64,000 bases of DNA, taken from assembly GCA_903830725.1 (NCBI GenBank), contig CAIKVH010000086.1, positions 1-64,000 of the forward strand, in the 5' to 3' direction. The notes under the pieces are model-generated. The model ran no database searches and had not been told where the DNA came from. It saw only the letters and a list, made by a program, of their open reading frames with translations. The stretch's first letter is position 1. Every line of letters begins with the position of its first letter. Position numbers and translations under genes: made by a program. Shown here in pieces: positions 1 to 8,514 of this stretch. Source of the DNA: an uncultured Burkholderiales bacterium. GTDB lineage: Bacteria; Pseudomonadota; Gammaproteobacteria; Burkholderiales; Burkholderiaceae_C.

Positions 1-772
1 ATTCATTAAGCGTATCCGTGTGAATTGCGACTTGGGTATCGGTTTGCTCTGCTACGTTTAGGCAGTTATCTATCGCAGCCGGTGTAGTTCCCCAGTCCTC
101 ATGTAATTTAAGCCCAATAGCGCCTGCATCAATTTGCTCTGTAAGTGCTTCAGGTAACGATGCATTTCCCTTACCCAAGAAACCAAGGTTCATTGGAAAT
201 GCGTCCGCTGCTTGGAGCATTCGCTCTAGATTCCATGCACCAGGTGTACAAGTCGTTGCGAATGTTCCCGTTGCAGGCCCCGTACCGCCGCCAATCATTG
301 TCGTGACGCCGCTCGTAAGCGCCTCCTCAATTTGTTGGGGAGCAATGAAATGGATGTGAGTATCAATACCGCCTGCGGTGACGATCATCCCTTCGCAGCT
401 AATGATCTCCGTACCTGGCCCAATAATGATATCTACCCCCGGTTGCGTATCGGGGTTGCCAGCTTTGCCGATGGCTGCGATTCGACCACCCTTGAGTCCT
501 ATATCGGCTTTAACGATTCCCCAGTGGTCCAAGATTAACGCATTTGTTAGCACAGTATCCATTGCGCCTTGACTACTTGAACGTTGACTTTGAGCCATGC
601 CGTCTCGAATGGTCTTACCGCCCCCAAACTTAACCTCCTCGCCGTAGGCGCCCGCACGAAGCGTTAAATCATCCTCTACCTCCAGGATGAGGGCTGTGTC
701 TGCGAGTCGTACTCGGTCCCCAGTAGTTGGACCAAACATTTCCGCATAAGCGCGTCTGTCAATGGTGCTCAT
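1..772 (-). CDS. ureC: urease subunit alpha, N-terminal part (gene runs off the left edge)
   Basis: Catalytic subunit of the cytosolic nickel urease (urea to ammonia and carbamate). About 257 N-terminal residues are present; the family is about 570, so the gene continues beyond position 1. Visible active-site features: THIH nickel ligands at residues 138-141, the LKLHEDWG stretch with the carbamylated lysine at residue 222 and a nickel histidine at 224, and the AIHTDTLNE histidine at 251. The ATG at 772-770 overlaps the ureB stop by one base (TAATG), typical of translational coupling. The order on the minus strand is ureA, ureB, ureC; accessory genes ureE/F/G would lie off the left edge if present. 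Identity is certain. Confidence 0.97.
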   Translation of the reverse strand, partial: MSTIDRRAYAEMFGPTTGDRVRLADTALILEVEDDLTLRAGAYGEEVKFGGGKTIRDGMAQSQRSSSQGAMDTVLTNALILDHWGIVKADIGLKGGRIAAIGKAGNPDTQPGVDIIIGPGTEIISCEGMIVTAGGIDTHIHFIAPQQIEEALTSGVTTMIGGGTGPATGTFATTCTPGAWNLERMLQAADAFPMNLGFLGKGNASLPEALTEQIDAGAIGLKLHEDWGTTPAAIDNCLNVAEQTDTQVAIHTDTLNE

Positions 773-1113
773 TACTTACCCCCTTTGACGACAGAGGGGC
801 TACTTTGTCCAACTGGGCCCTGATGCATACCTCTAAATCCGTAAACAACTCGAGCGCCTGCGTAATCCACGAGCTCCACAGTGCGTTGCTGTCCAGGCTC
901 GAACCGAACGGCGGTACCAGAGGGGATGTTTAAACGCATACCAACCGCTTGTGCTCTATCAAACACCAAGGCGCCATTGGTTTCTGAAAAATGATAATGT
1001 GATCCGACCTGAATAGGCCTGTCGCTTGCGTTTTGAACAACAACGGTGATTGTTCTTCGTCCGGTATTGATCTCGTGCGAGCCAGGGCGAGTGAAGAGTT
1101 CTCCAGGAATCAT
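772..1113 (-). CDS. ureB: urease subunit beta
   Basis: Small structural subunit of urease, 113 residues, typical for the separate UreB of proteobacteria. It opens with MIPGEL and carries the family stretches [21 protein letters not shown] and HYHFSETN. It packs against UreA and UreC in the (ABC)3 trimer and makes no direct contribution to catalysis. It lies between ureA (77 bp upstream) and ureC (one-base overlap downstream), so the three are one transcription unit on the minus strand. Confidence 0.97.
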   Translation of the reverse strand: MIPGELFTRPGSHEINTGRRTITVVVQNASDRPIQVGSHYHFSETNGALVFDRAQAVGMRLNIPSGTAVRFEPGQQRTVELVDYAGARVVYGFRGMHQGPVGQSSPSVVKGGK

Positions 1114-1190
1114 ATTCGTTTCTCTTTCTCTAAGTCTGTGGGCTGTAGTTTAAATGCTTGTGAAATCAGTCAAACGCTAAACATCAAACG

Positions 1191-1493
1191 TTAAACGATG
1201 GGCTGATGAACCGTGACAAGCTTTGTTCCATCTGGGAACGTCGCCTCGACTTGAATGTCTGGAATCATCTCTGCAATGCCTTCCATCACATCCGCACGCG
1301 TCAGTATGTTTCTCCCCTCACTCATTAACTGCGCTACGGTCTTGCCCTCACGGGCACCTTCCATGACAGTTGCAGAGATGAGAGCTACGGCCTCTGGATA
1401 ATTCAGTTTTAAGCCCTTTGCACGACGTCGTTCTGCGAGCAAGGAGGCCGTAAATATCAATAACTTATCTTTCTCTCTTGGGGTGAGTTCCAT
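1191..1493 (-). CDS. ureA: urease subunit gamma
   Basis: Smallest urease subunit, 100 residues, full family length. It starts [31 protein letters not shown]-type and ends with VTVHQPIV, both diagnostic for UreA. It is the first gene of the visible ureABC run on the minus strand and diverges from urtA across a 423-bp intergenic region. ureD, which usually sits immediately upstream of ureA, is instead more than 6 kb away beyond the urt operon, on the same strand as ureA. Confidence 0.97.
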   Translation of the reverse strand: MELTPREKDKLLIFTASLLAERRRAKGLKLNYPEAVALISATVMEGAREGKTVAQLMSEGRNILTRADVMEGIAEMIPDIQVEATFPDGTKLVTVHQPIV

Positions 1494-1689
1494 ATCAAAT
1501 CTTTCAAATAGCTGAATTTAGTCCGCTGAAGGAACGGTATTCATAGATAGCAATGAACCTCGTATTTTCTTACGCTAGGGCTCTCTTAATTACTTATTAT
1601 CCGCCCCAGGCGCTGTTTTTTAAAAGTTGTTTTGTCTAAAGAATTTTGACTCAATACTCTTTTTAGTGCTTCAATAAACGCCCTTAATC

Positions 1690-1728
1690 GGTGCGACCCG
1701 CACCAGTTCGTGCGCACTAATTTGGGAT
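1690..1728. promoter_or_regulatory. putative NtrC-type enhancer sites for urtA
   Basis: Contains GGTGCG, CGCACC and then GCGCACTAATTTGGGATT. The last resembles the enteric NtrC site TGCACTA-N3-TGGTGCA: the left half GCACTA is intact and the right half keeps only TTGG. It lies 105-140 bp upstream of the sigma-54 element, a usual enhancer distance. The match was found by eye and the right half is degenerate. Confidence 0.4.
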
Positions 1729-1830
1729 TGGTTGAGTTTACGGTGGGCGGGTATTTCATGATTTTATCGATTTGGTAATTAAAAAGCATTATTTGAAGGT
1801 GACTTTTTCGGGGTTGGGCCATTCTATTGA

Positions 1831-1847
1831 TGGGCACGACGGTTGCG
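1831..1847 (+). promoter_or_regulatory. sigma-54 (RpoN) promoter of urtA
   Basis: The sequence GGGCACG-ACGG-TTGC matches the -24/-12 consensus TGGCACG-N4-TTGC at 10 of 11 defined bases with exact spacing (GG at 1833-1834, GC at 1845-1846). Transcription would start near 1858, leaving a leader of about 60 nt before the urtA ATG at 1917. It fits known nitrogen control of urea importers through NtrC and RpoN. Confidence 0.75.
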
Positions 1848-1916
1848 TTAAGGGATAGCATTTTAAAAAATTGCTTGAGCTTTATTTATATTTTTTCTTC
1901 AACCTTGGAGTTGTTT

Positions 1917-3191
1917 ATGTTGAATCGACGAGGTAATTTGAAAGCCCTTGCTGCTGCTGCGGCAATGGTATCTGGATCTTTGGTCTTTGCACCTGCGGCA
2001 TTGGCTGAGGACACCATTAAGGTTGGTGTTTTGCACTCCCTTTCTGGAACGATGGCTATTTCTGAGACTGTACTCAAGGATACGGTTCTGATGGCCATTG
2101 ATGAGATCAATGCAAAAGGCGGTGTGTTGGGCAAGAAGTTAGAGCCCGTTGTGGTTGATCCGGCTTCAAATTGGCCGTTATTTGCAGAAAAAGCCAAGCA
2201 ATTGCTCACTCAAGACAAGGTGGCGGTGACTTTTGGTTGCTGGACCTCAGTAAGTCGCAAGTCAGTACTACCCGTATATGAAGAGTTAAACGGTCTATTG
2301 TTCTACCCAGTTCAATATGAGGGCGAGGAGTTGTCCAAAAATGTGTTCTATACAGGAGCGGCTCCAAACCAACAAGCCATACCCGCAGTTGATTATTTGA
2401 TGAGCAAAGAGGGTGGCGGTGCTAAGCGCTGGGTTCTCCTCGGCACAGATTATGTATATCCCCGCACAACCAACAAAATCCTTCGCGCTTACCTGAAAAG
2501 CAAGGGTGTTAAGGATACGGACATTGATGAGAAATACACGCCTTTCGGGCACTCAGACTATCAGACAATCGTATCTGACATTAAAAAATTCTCTACGGGT
2601 GGCAAAACAGCCGTTGTCTCAACCATCAATGGTGACTCCAATGTACCTTTCTACAAAGAGCTTGGCAACGCAGGCTTAAAAGCCAAGGACGTCCCAGTTG
2701 TAGCTTTCTCAGTCGGTGAAGAAGAGTTACGCGGCGTGGACACTAAGCCTTTGGTTGGTCACTTGGCTGCTTGGAATTACTTCATGAGCATTAAGAATCC
2801 AACCAATGATGAGTTCATCAAGAAATGGTCTACATACGCAAAAGCGCACAAAATTCCCGGTCACATGGATAAACCACTGACAAATGATCCAATGGAAGCT
2901 ACTTATATTGGTATCAACATGTGGAAACAAGCTGTTGAAAAAGCAAAATCAACTGATGTTGATAAAGTGATTACCGCCATGGGAGGTCAAACCTTTAAAG
3001 CACCCAGTGGCATTACTTCTATGATGGATCCTAAGAACCACCACTTACACAAGTCAGTTTTCATTGGCGAGATTAAGGCGGATGGTCAATTTAACGTCGT
3101 ATGGAGTACCAAGGACCCTGTAAAAGCTAAGCCTTGGAGCCCTTATATTGAGGGCAATGATAAAAAGCCAGATGAGCCAGTTAAAAAATAA
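1917..3191 (+). CDS. urtA: urea ABC transporter, substrate-binding protein
   Basis: Periplasmic urea-binding protein of the UrtABCDE importer (Leu/Ile/Val-type binding fold). The ATG at 1917 is preceded by GGAG at 1907-1910 and gives a signal peptide (MLNRRGN..., Ala-rich core, cleavage near ALAEDT). In-frame TTG starts further upstream overlap the promoter and are rejected. Family stretches include IKVGVLHSLSGTMAISE, FGCWTSVSRKSVLPV, LLFYPVQYEGEE and EATYIGINMWKQAVEKA. About 424 residues, the usual UrtA size. It heads the urt operon and is separated from urtB by a hairpin that could keep the binding protein more abundant than the membrane parts. Confidence 0.95.
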   Translation: MLNRRGNLKALAAAAAMVSGSLVFAPAALAEDTIKVGVLHSLSGTMAISETVLKDTVLMAIDEINAKGGVLGKKLEPVVVDPASNWPLFAEKAKQLLTQDKVAVTFGCWTSVSRKSVLPVYEELNGLLFYPVQYEGEELSKNVFYTGAAPNQQAIPAVDYLMSKEGGGAKRWVLLGTDYVYPRTTNKILRAYLKSKGVKDTDIDEKYTPFGHSDYQTIVSDIKKFSTGGKTAVVSTINGDSNVPFYKELGNAGLKAKDVPVVAFSVGEEELRGVDTKPLVGHLAAWNYFMSIKNPTNDEFIKKWSTYAKAHKIPGHMDKPLTNDPMEATYIGINMWKQAVEKAKSTDVDKVITAMGGQTFKAPSGITSMMDPKNHHLHKSVFIGEIKADGQFNVVWSTKDPVKAKPWSPYIEGNDKKPDEPVKK

Positions 3192-3221
3192 CCTATTGAG
3201 TTGATGTGTACACAGGATGGG

Positions 3222-3255
3222 GGAGGAGCGCTTGGTGCGAATCCTCCATTTTTTT
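3222..3255 (+). terminator. hairpin with T-run between urtA and urtB (attenuating terminator)
   Basis: GGAGGA (3222-3227) pairs with TCCTCC (3242-3247), with an inner CGC/GCG pairing around TTGGT, followed by seven T residues (3249-3255). It has the form of an intrinsic terminator. Being inside the operon, it probably terminates partially and boosts urtA over urtBCDE. Confidence 0.7.
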
Positions 3256-3321
3256 ATACTGTAGATTTACCAGCGCCACTTTAAAATAAATTAGCACGAG
3301 GGTTAATCCCCTGCGCATAAA

Positions 3322-3366
3322 ATAAGTTGGATAAGTTGGATAAGCTGGATAAGTTGGATAAGTTAT
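3322..3366 (+). repeat. 9-bp tandem repeat upstream of urtB
   Basis: About 4.7 copies of ATAAGTTGG (one copy has ATAAGCTGG) in the urtA-urtB spacer. Because the unit is 9 bp it reads as repeated Asp-Lys-Leu in the urtB frame, but only TTG codons are available as starts there. I take it as non-coding, about 45 bp upstream of the urtB ATG. It could vary in copy number and alter the leader of urtB. Confidence 0.85.
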
Positions 3367-3410
3367 ATATTTATTTTTTCATATGCAAATCAAAGAAATC
3401 ATTTTTCGGC

Positions 3411-5012
3411 ATGATTAAATTAAATAAAATTGAAGCACTGCTAAAGAATTTTCTTCTTATCGCAATAATTTCTATTTCAGTGGACTCTTCCTTTGCTTTG
3501 TCGCTGGAGCAGGTTAAAAAATTATCTATTGGTGAGACTGACACAAGAATTCAAGTTTTAAACCAAGTTATTAAAGAGCCTGATGCGAGAACGCTTGTTT
3601 TTCTTCAAGCCCTATCGGACGACAGCGTAAAAATTTTAGATGGTCACGCTTTCATCATCAAAAACAATCTTGGGATTGATCCTTTAACAGGCGAACCAGT
3701 ACAAGTCCCCGTCGACGCGCAAGACGTAGTCAGTAACAACAGAATGCGAGGCGAATTAGACTCTGCATTATCTGCGCTGAGACTTTTCAGTACAGATCCC
3801 AAGCTAAGGCTTGCTGCCGTAAAGGATCTTCAAAAAGAGCCGGATGTAGATAAGTTGGAGGTGCTCGAGCGTGCCCTTAAACTAGAGCAAGTGCAAGACA
3901 TTCGCATTCAAATTAACATAGCAAAGTCCAGTGTTTTATTAAGCGATGCAGATCCTGGTGTAAGACTATTTGCAGCAAAGAAACTATCTGAAAGCCACAC
4001 GCCAGAAACGCAGTTATTGCTTAATCAGCGTGTTGATTTGGAGACTGATCCTAGGGTCAAGGCTGCTTTGCAAGAGTCCCTCAAAACAATCGCCGCCTCT
4101 TTGGTTTGGGGCGATCGACTTGGCGCTTTATTTACTGGAATTAGTTTGAGCTCAATACTCTTATTGGTAGCGCTTGGTTTGGCAATTACGTACGGCTTAA
4201 TGGGCGTCATTAATATGGCCCACGGTGAGCTCATGATGGTCGGGGCCTATGCGACCTACGTCATACAAACGTTCTTTAATCACCATTTAAATGCATATTT
4301 TGATTACTACCTTGTTATTGCTGTGCCCGCTTCATTTTTAGTTGCGGCTTTTGTAGGTGCTGTGCTAGAGAGGAGTGTGCTTCGTTTTCTATACGGTCGG
4401 CCTTTAGAAACATTATTAGCCACTTGGGGCATTAGTTTGATTTTGATGCAGTTTGTGAGGACCATTTTTGGAGCTCAAAATGTAGCGGTTGAAAATCCGT
4501 CGTGGATGAGTGGCGGCATACAAGCCTTACCGAATTTAACGCTGCCATGGAACCGGATTATCATCATTGTGTTTGCAGCATTTGTGTTGATCGGTATGGC
4601 GCTCCTAATCTCCAAAACACGTCTGGGGTTGTTTGTACGTGGAGTGACTCAAAACAGACCTATGGCCGCGTGTATGGGCGTTAATACCGCCAGAATTGAC
4701 ACTTACGCTTTCGCACTTGGATCCGGGATTGCTGGATTGGCGGGTTGTGCGCTCAGCCAAATTGGAAACGTTGGTCCCGATTTAGGTCAAGGATATATTG
4801 TTGATGCGTTTATGGTCGTCGTGCTCGGCGGAGTCGGGCAATTGGCCGGCACCGTATACGCGGCGCTTGGGTTAGGAGTTATTAACAAAATATTAGAGGG
4901 TTTAACAGGCGCCGTACTTGCGAAAATTGCAGTACTTGTCTTTATCGTGGTCTTCATTCAGAAAAGACCTCAAGGACTTTTTGCGGTCAAAGGCCGTAGC
5001 GCTGAAGCTTAA
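3411..5012 (+). CDS. urtB: urea ABC transporter permease, with periplasmic N-terminal domain
   Basis: Inner-membrane permease of the urea importer, LivH-type. From ATG 3411 (MIKLNKIEALLKN...) the protein has a signal peptide, a helical periplasmic domain of roughly 200 residues with HEAT-like repeats (DPKLRLAAVKDLQ, DPGVRLFAAKKLSE), and then the LivH core (GLAITYGLMGVINMAHGELMM, DAFMVVVLGGVGQLAGT). This extended N-terminus is characteristic of UrtB and not of amino-acid LivH. An upstream in-frame TTG at 3327 would add a repeated Asp-Lys-Leu leader from the tandem repeat and is unlikely. No strong ribosome binding site is visible before 3411, so the start is moderately sure; the identity is not in doubt. 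Confidence 0.93.
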   Translation: MIKLNKIEALLKNFLLIAIISISVDSSFALSLEQVKKLSIGETDTRIQVLNQVIKEPDARTLVFLQALSDDSVKILDGHAFIIKNNLGIDPLTGEPVQVPVDAQDVVSNNRMRGELDSALSALRLFSTDPKLRLAAVKDLQKEPDVDKLEVLERALKLEQVQDIRIQINIAKSSVLLSDADPGVRLFAAKKLSESHTPETQLLLNQRVDLETDPRVKAALQESLKTIAASLVWGDRLGALFTGISLSSILLLVALGLAITYGLMGVINMAHGELMMVGAYATYVIQTFFNHHLNAYFDYYLVIAVPASFLVAAFVGAVLERSVLRFLYGRPLETLLATWGISLILMQFVRTIFGAQNVAVENPSWMSGGIQALPNLTLPWNRIIIIVFAAFVLIGMALLISKTRLGLFVRGVTQNRPMAACMGVNTARIDTYAFALGSGIAGLAGCALSQIGNVGPDLGQGYIVDAFMVVVLGGVGQLAGTVYAALGLGVINKILEGLTGAVLAKIAVLVFIVVFIQKRPQGLFAVKGRSAEA

Positions 5013-5030
5013 AAATATTGCCTCATTTAT

Positions 5031-6155
5031 ATGCAAAATTCAATCGTCCTCCCTGAATCCTCTCCTCTTTTGACCAAGTTGGGGTGGACCGCTTTTCTAG
5101 TGATAACTACTTTGCTCACGGCACTTGTTCCAGTTCTGAATATTTGGGTAGAGCCTACGAGCGCCTTTCATATCAGTGACTTTATGGTTGCGCTGGTAGG
5201 CAAGATTATGTGCTACGCCATTTGTGCATTGGCCATGGATCTTATATGGGGATACACCGGTATCTTGTCGCTGGGGCATGGATTGTTCTTTGCGCTTGGT
5301 GGTTATGCCATGGGCATGTATTTGATGCGTCAAATCGGACTGGACGGGAATTACAAATCCGAGTTACCTGACTTTATGGTCTTTTTGGATTGGAAGACAT
5401 TGCCCTGGCACTGGATGCTTAGTGGTAGCTTTGTCGCAACACTGGTGTTGATAGTGTTAGTGCCTGCTTTGGTTGCTTTTGTATTCGGGTATTTTGCCTT
5501 TCGATCCAGGATCAAGGGTGTTTATTTCTCTATCATCACACAGGCTCTAACTTTCGCAACGATGTTACTGTTTTTTAGAAATGAAACTGGATTTGGTGGC
5601 AACAACGGATTCACTGACTTTAAAAGAATCCTTGATATTCCAATTGCGACCCAGACTACTCGGATGGTTCTCTTTATTTTGACTGCTCTGACTTTGTTGG
5701 GTTTTTATTTATTAGCAAAATTTTTGGTTCAAAGTAAATTTGGTCGTCTGCTCCAAGCCATTCGTGATGCAGAGAGTAGAGTGATGTTCTGCGGTTACTC
5801 GCCGGTACCATATAAACTTGCAATCTGGACTTTATCTGCTGTCATGTGCGCCGTAGCGGGGGCTTTGTATGTGCCTCAAATTGGTATTATCAATCCAAGC
5901 GAGATGAGTCCGGCTAATTCAATTGAGATTGCTATATGGGCTGCCGTCGGGGGGAGAGGAACATTATTGGGGCCGATAGTTGGAGCATTCATCGTAAACG
6001 GCGCTAAGAGTTGGCTCACTATGACGGCCCCCGAATTTTGGCTTTATTTCCTAGGTGCGTTATTTATTTCGGTGACCTTGTTTTTGCCAAATGGTGTTTT
6101 AGGACTTATCCGTAAGCTTACCAAAGCAGCCCTTGATAAGAGGGCTACTTTATGA
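5031..6155 (+). CDS. urtC: urea ABC transporter permease
   Basis: Second inner-membrane permease of the urea importer, LivM-type, 374 residues with about ten hydrophobic segments. Family stretches: ALAMDLIWGYTGILSLGHGLFFALGGYAMGMY, FGYFAFRSRIKGVYFSIITQALTFA split over helices, FGGNNGFTDF and WAAVGGRGTLLGPIVGA. It begins 18 bp after urtB and overlaps urtD by four bases (ATGA), so it is translationally coupled to urtD. Confidence 0.95.
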   Translation: MQNSIVLPESSPLLTKLGWTAFLVITTLLTALVPVLNIWVEPTSAFHISDFMVALVGKIMCYAICALAMDLIWGYTGILSLGHGLFFALGGYAMGMYLMRQIGLDGNYKSELPDFMVFLDWKTLPWHWMLSGSFVATLVLIVLVPALVAFVFGYFAFRSRIKGVYFSIITQALTFATMLLFFRNETGFGGNNGFTDFKRILDIPIATQTTRMVLFILTALTLLGFYLLAKFLVQSKFGRLLQAIRDAESRVMFCGYSPVPYKLAIWTLSAVMCAVAGALYVPQIGIINPSEMSPANSIEIAIWAAVGGRGTLLGPIVGAFIVNGAKSWLTMTAPEFWLYFLGALFISVTLFLPNGVLGLIRKLTKAALDKRATL

Positions 6156-6976
6156 ATGCTATTGCGAACTCAAACACATATCAAAGCTCCTCAGTTTCCC
6201 TAACGGGGTTAAAGCGCTCTACGGAGCCAAATCTTGCGCACGGAAGAATTCTCTATTTAGAGGACGTTAACGTGAGTTTTGATGGTTTTAGGGCCATCAA
6301 TCATTTGTCTCTTGATATAGCCCCCGGTGAACTTCGCTGCATCATTGGCCCTAATGGTGCGGGTAAAACGACCATGATGGATATCATCACCGGTAAAACC
6401 AAACCCGATTCGGGTCAAGTTTACTTTGGTAGCAACGTGAACTTACTTGAGTTTAATGAACCTGAAATTGCAAAGTTAGGGATAGGGCGTAAATTTCAAA
6501 AGCCAACTGTGTTTGAGCAACTCAGCGTGTTTGAGAATTTAGAGCTTGCATTGAAGTCAGACAAAAGCGTTTCTGCATCTATATTTTTTAAACTCAATGC
6601 GGAGCAAAAAATTAGATTGATTGAGGTGTTGGAAACAATCAAATTAGAGGACGCGCTTTATCATCAGGCAGGCAATTTAAGTCACGGACAAAAGCAGTGG
6701 CTAGAAATTGGAATGCTTTTAATGCAAGAGCCTAAACTCTTGTTGCTCGATGAACCTGTAGCGGGTATGACGGATCAAGAGACGCACCGGACTGCGGAAC
6801 TGTTTTTAACGCTCAAAGGAAAACATTCCCTCGTTGTTGTTGAGCATGACATGACGTTTATTAAAACCATCGCAGAAAAAATCACTGTTTTAAGCGAAGG
6901 ATCGGTTTTGGCGGAAGGCACGTTTGATCAAGTTCAGGCGAACGAAAAAGTGATTGAAGTTTATTTAGGTCGATGA
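6152..6976 (+). CDS. urtD: urea ABC transporter ATP-binding protein UrtD
   Basis: First of the two cytosolic ATPases of the urea importer (LivG-like), 274 residues. Walker A GPNGAGKTT, the family stretch IGRKFQKPTVFEQLSVFENLELAL, signature LSHGQKQWLEIGMLL, Walker B LLLLDEPVAGMT and H-loop VVEHDMTFI are all present. About 35 residues precede the ABC domain, common in UrtD. The ATG overlaps the urtC stop (ATGA) and the stop abuts the urtE ATG. Confidence 0.95.
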   Translation: MNAIANSNTYQSSSVSLTGLKRSTEPNLAHGRILYLEDVNVSFDGFRAINHLSLDIAPGELRCIIGPNGAGKTTMMDIITGKTKPDSGQVYFGSNVNLLEFNEPEIAKLGIGRKFQKPTVFEQLSVFENLELALKSDKSVSASIFFKLNAEQKIRLIEVLETIKLEDALYHQAGNLSHGQKQWLEIGMLLMQEPKLLLLDEPVAGMTDQETHRTAELFLTLKGKHSLVVVEHDMTFIKTIAEKITVLSEGSVLAEGTFDQVQANEKVIEVYLGR

Positions 6977-7675
6977 ATGAAATTGCTAGAACTCTCAAAT
7001 ATCAATCAGTATTACGGTGGCTCTCACATTCTTAGGGACGTGAGTATCAGTGCTGAGATCGGTAAAGTGACGGTGCTTTTAGGTAGAAACGGTGTGGGCA
7101 AGACGACGCTACTCAAATCCTTAATGGGTTTAGTGCCGATTCGCTCAGGCTCTATTTTCTTTAATGGTGTGCAAATTGCACATACGTCCTGTGATGAGCG
7201 AGCTCGAGCTGGCATTGGCTTTGTTCCCCAAGGGCGCGAGATTTTCAATCGTCTGTCGGTTCAAGATAACCTGCGAATGGGGTTGGCGGCAAAGCCAGCA
7301 TCTACGCCCATTTCGCGTGAGTTGTTTGAGTTGTTTCCGGTTCTTCAACAAATGTTGAACCGCAAAGGGGGGGACCTATCGGGTGGGCAACAACAACAAC
7401 TTGCAATAGCAAGAGCTCTCGCGAGTGGTCCTAAACTCTTGGTTTTAGATGAGCCAACAGAGGGTATCCAACCAAGCATTATTAAAGATATTGGGCGAGT
7501 GATCAAAATGCTAGCCTCCCGCGGCGACATGGGCATTTTGCTTTGCGAGCAGTATTATGATTTTGCAGAAGAGTTAGCGGATGCTTATATCGTTATGGAA
7601 CGTGGTGAGGTGGTAGCGAGTGGGCTGGGTTCTGAAATGCAATCCAAGGGTATTCGTCAAATGGTTGCGATCTAG
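6977..7675 (+). CDS. urtE: urea ABC transporter ATP-binding protein UrtE
   Basis: Second ATPase of the urea importer (LivF-like), 232 residues. Walker A GRNGVGKTT, Q-loop region IGFVPQGREIFNRLSVQDNL, signature LSGGQQQQLAIARAL, Walker B LLVLDEPTEGIQPS and the switch region LLCEQYYDFAEELAD typical of UrtE are all visible. It starts directly after the urtD stop. Its last codons overlap the end of ureD on the other strand by four bases, so the two transcripts converge with no room for a dedicated terminator. Confidence 0.95.
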   Translation: MKLLELSNINQYYGGSHILRDVSISAEIGKVTVLLGRNGVGKTTLLKSLMGLVPIRSGSIFFNGVQIAHTSCDERARAGIGFVPQGREIFNRLSVQDNLRMGLAAKPASTPISRELFELFPVLQQMLNRKGGDLSGGQQQQLAIARALASGPKLLVLDEPTEGIQPSIIKDIGRVIKMLASRGDMGILLCEQYYDFAEELADAYIVMERGEVVASGLGSEMQSKGIRQMVAI

Positions 7676-8511
7676 AGCGACCAAATTCTAGGCATCACAG
7701 ATTCAAGCCCCCACACGTTTGATCGCCAAGAAAGCCAAATACCTCGCATAAGTTGCATCGAAGGCTCCACCAAATCAGACAGCATTCGAACGACAACAAT
7801 GTTTGGATTCGGAGATGTGACACCCGCTTGAACTGTTTGCATACCCTCTTGCTCGCTCAATAGTACTCCGCGAGCCAGTTCTAAGAGTTGGTTTATTTGC
7901 TCCTGATTCTTTTGAGTTGCACTGGCAAATACAAGCGTAGACAAACACTTCTTGGCGTTTAATCCAAGAGGACTATTAAGTAAATTTAAGTCCTCTGCGC
8001 GAATCCGACCTTTATCTAGCCAGTGATCTTTAAGCTCAAAATGCTGCTCAATTAAGCCAGTCTGAAAGGGAAGGTTAGCGCTTGGCATACCCAGTGCTGT
8101 AATGTCCCATGCAATTAATTCTGATTTATCTTTTAAATCAAACTTACATGTGTTTCTCGCTCTACATCCGTTGTATGCAAGGGTTTCAAGGGGGAGCCAT
8201 TCGAGTTTAGAGGAGTCTCGCAACTGAACGTCAACTGTTTGGGTAGCCCACTCACTGGTGGACTTATAAAAACGAGTCGCACCAGGTGTCGTGATGAGTG
8301 CGTGCGCATTGTCCCTAGCATCTATGTTGATGTCTAGCGAGTCACCTGCTACTAGGCCACTAGGGGGATGAATTAAGACGTTATGGCATATCCCCGGCCC
8401 CTCGGGGTAGAGGCTACGCAAAATACGCAGTGGGCCAACATGCTCAAACTTAACTTGACTGGTTATATTTTCGCGGCTGTAATGCAGATCAAGACGAGCG
8501 TTCCAACTCAC
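7672..8511 (-). CDS. ureD: urease accessory protein UreD (UreH)
   Basis: Chaperone that binds apo-urease and, with UreF and UreG, helps insert nickel. 279 residues, family length, with the stretches LYPEGPGICHNVLIHPPSGLVAGDSLDI, ITTPGATRFYKS and LPLETLAYNGCRARN. It lies on the same strand as ureABC but is separated from them by the whole urt operon, which points the other way. Its start codon is only 3 bp from the end of the upstream channel gene, so it probably shares that transcript. Identity is strong; the placement is unusual. Confidence 0.93.
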   Translation of the reverse strand: MSWNARLDLHYSRENITSQVKFEHVGPLRILRSLYPEGPGICHNVLIHPPSGLVAGDSLDINIDARDNAHALITTPGATRFYKSTSEWATQTVDVQLRDSSKLEWLPLETLAYNGCRARNTCKFDLKDKSELIAWDITALGMPSANLPFQTGLIEQHFELKDHWLDKGRIRAEDLNLLNSPLGLNAKKCLSTLVFASATQKNQEQINQLLELARGVLLSEQEGMQTVQAGVTSPNPNIVVVRMLSDLVEPSMQLMRGIWLSWRSNVWGLESVMPRIWSL

Positions 8512-8514
8512 GAC

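Larger units (their letters stand above)
1494..1916. promoter_or_regulatory. divergent ureA/urtA intergenic region
   Basis: A 423-bp non-coding stretch between the divergent ureA and urtA genes. The urtA side holds a near-consensus sigma-54 promoter (1831-1847) and an NtrC-like site about 110 bp upstream of it. A GC-rich inverted pair, GGTGCG-ACC-CGCACC, lies at about 1690-1704. I could not find a convincing sigma-54 element facing ureA, so ureABC may use an ordinary promoter. Other small reading frames here look accidental. Confidence 0.7.

Noticed and set aside
1601-1626. CGCC-CCA-GGCG followed by T-run, terminator-like on the plus strand
   Set aside because: Only a 4-bp stem and no upstream plus-strand gene to terminate.
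3322-3366. Possible CRISPR-like array
   Set aside because: Units are 9 bp and contiguous with no spacers; a simple tandem repeat.
3327-3410. Longer N-terminus of UrtB with repeated Asp-Lys-Leu
   Set aside because: Only TTG starts are available inside a tandem DNA repeat; the ATG at 3411 gives a normal signal peptide.
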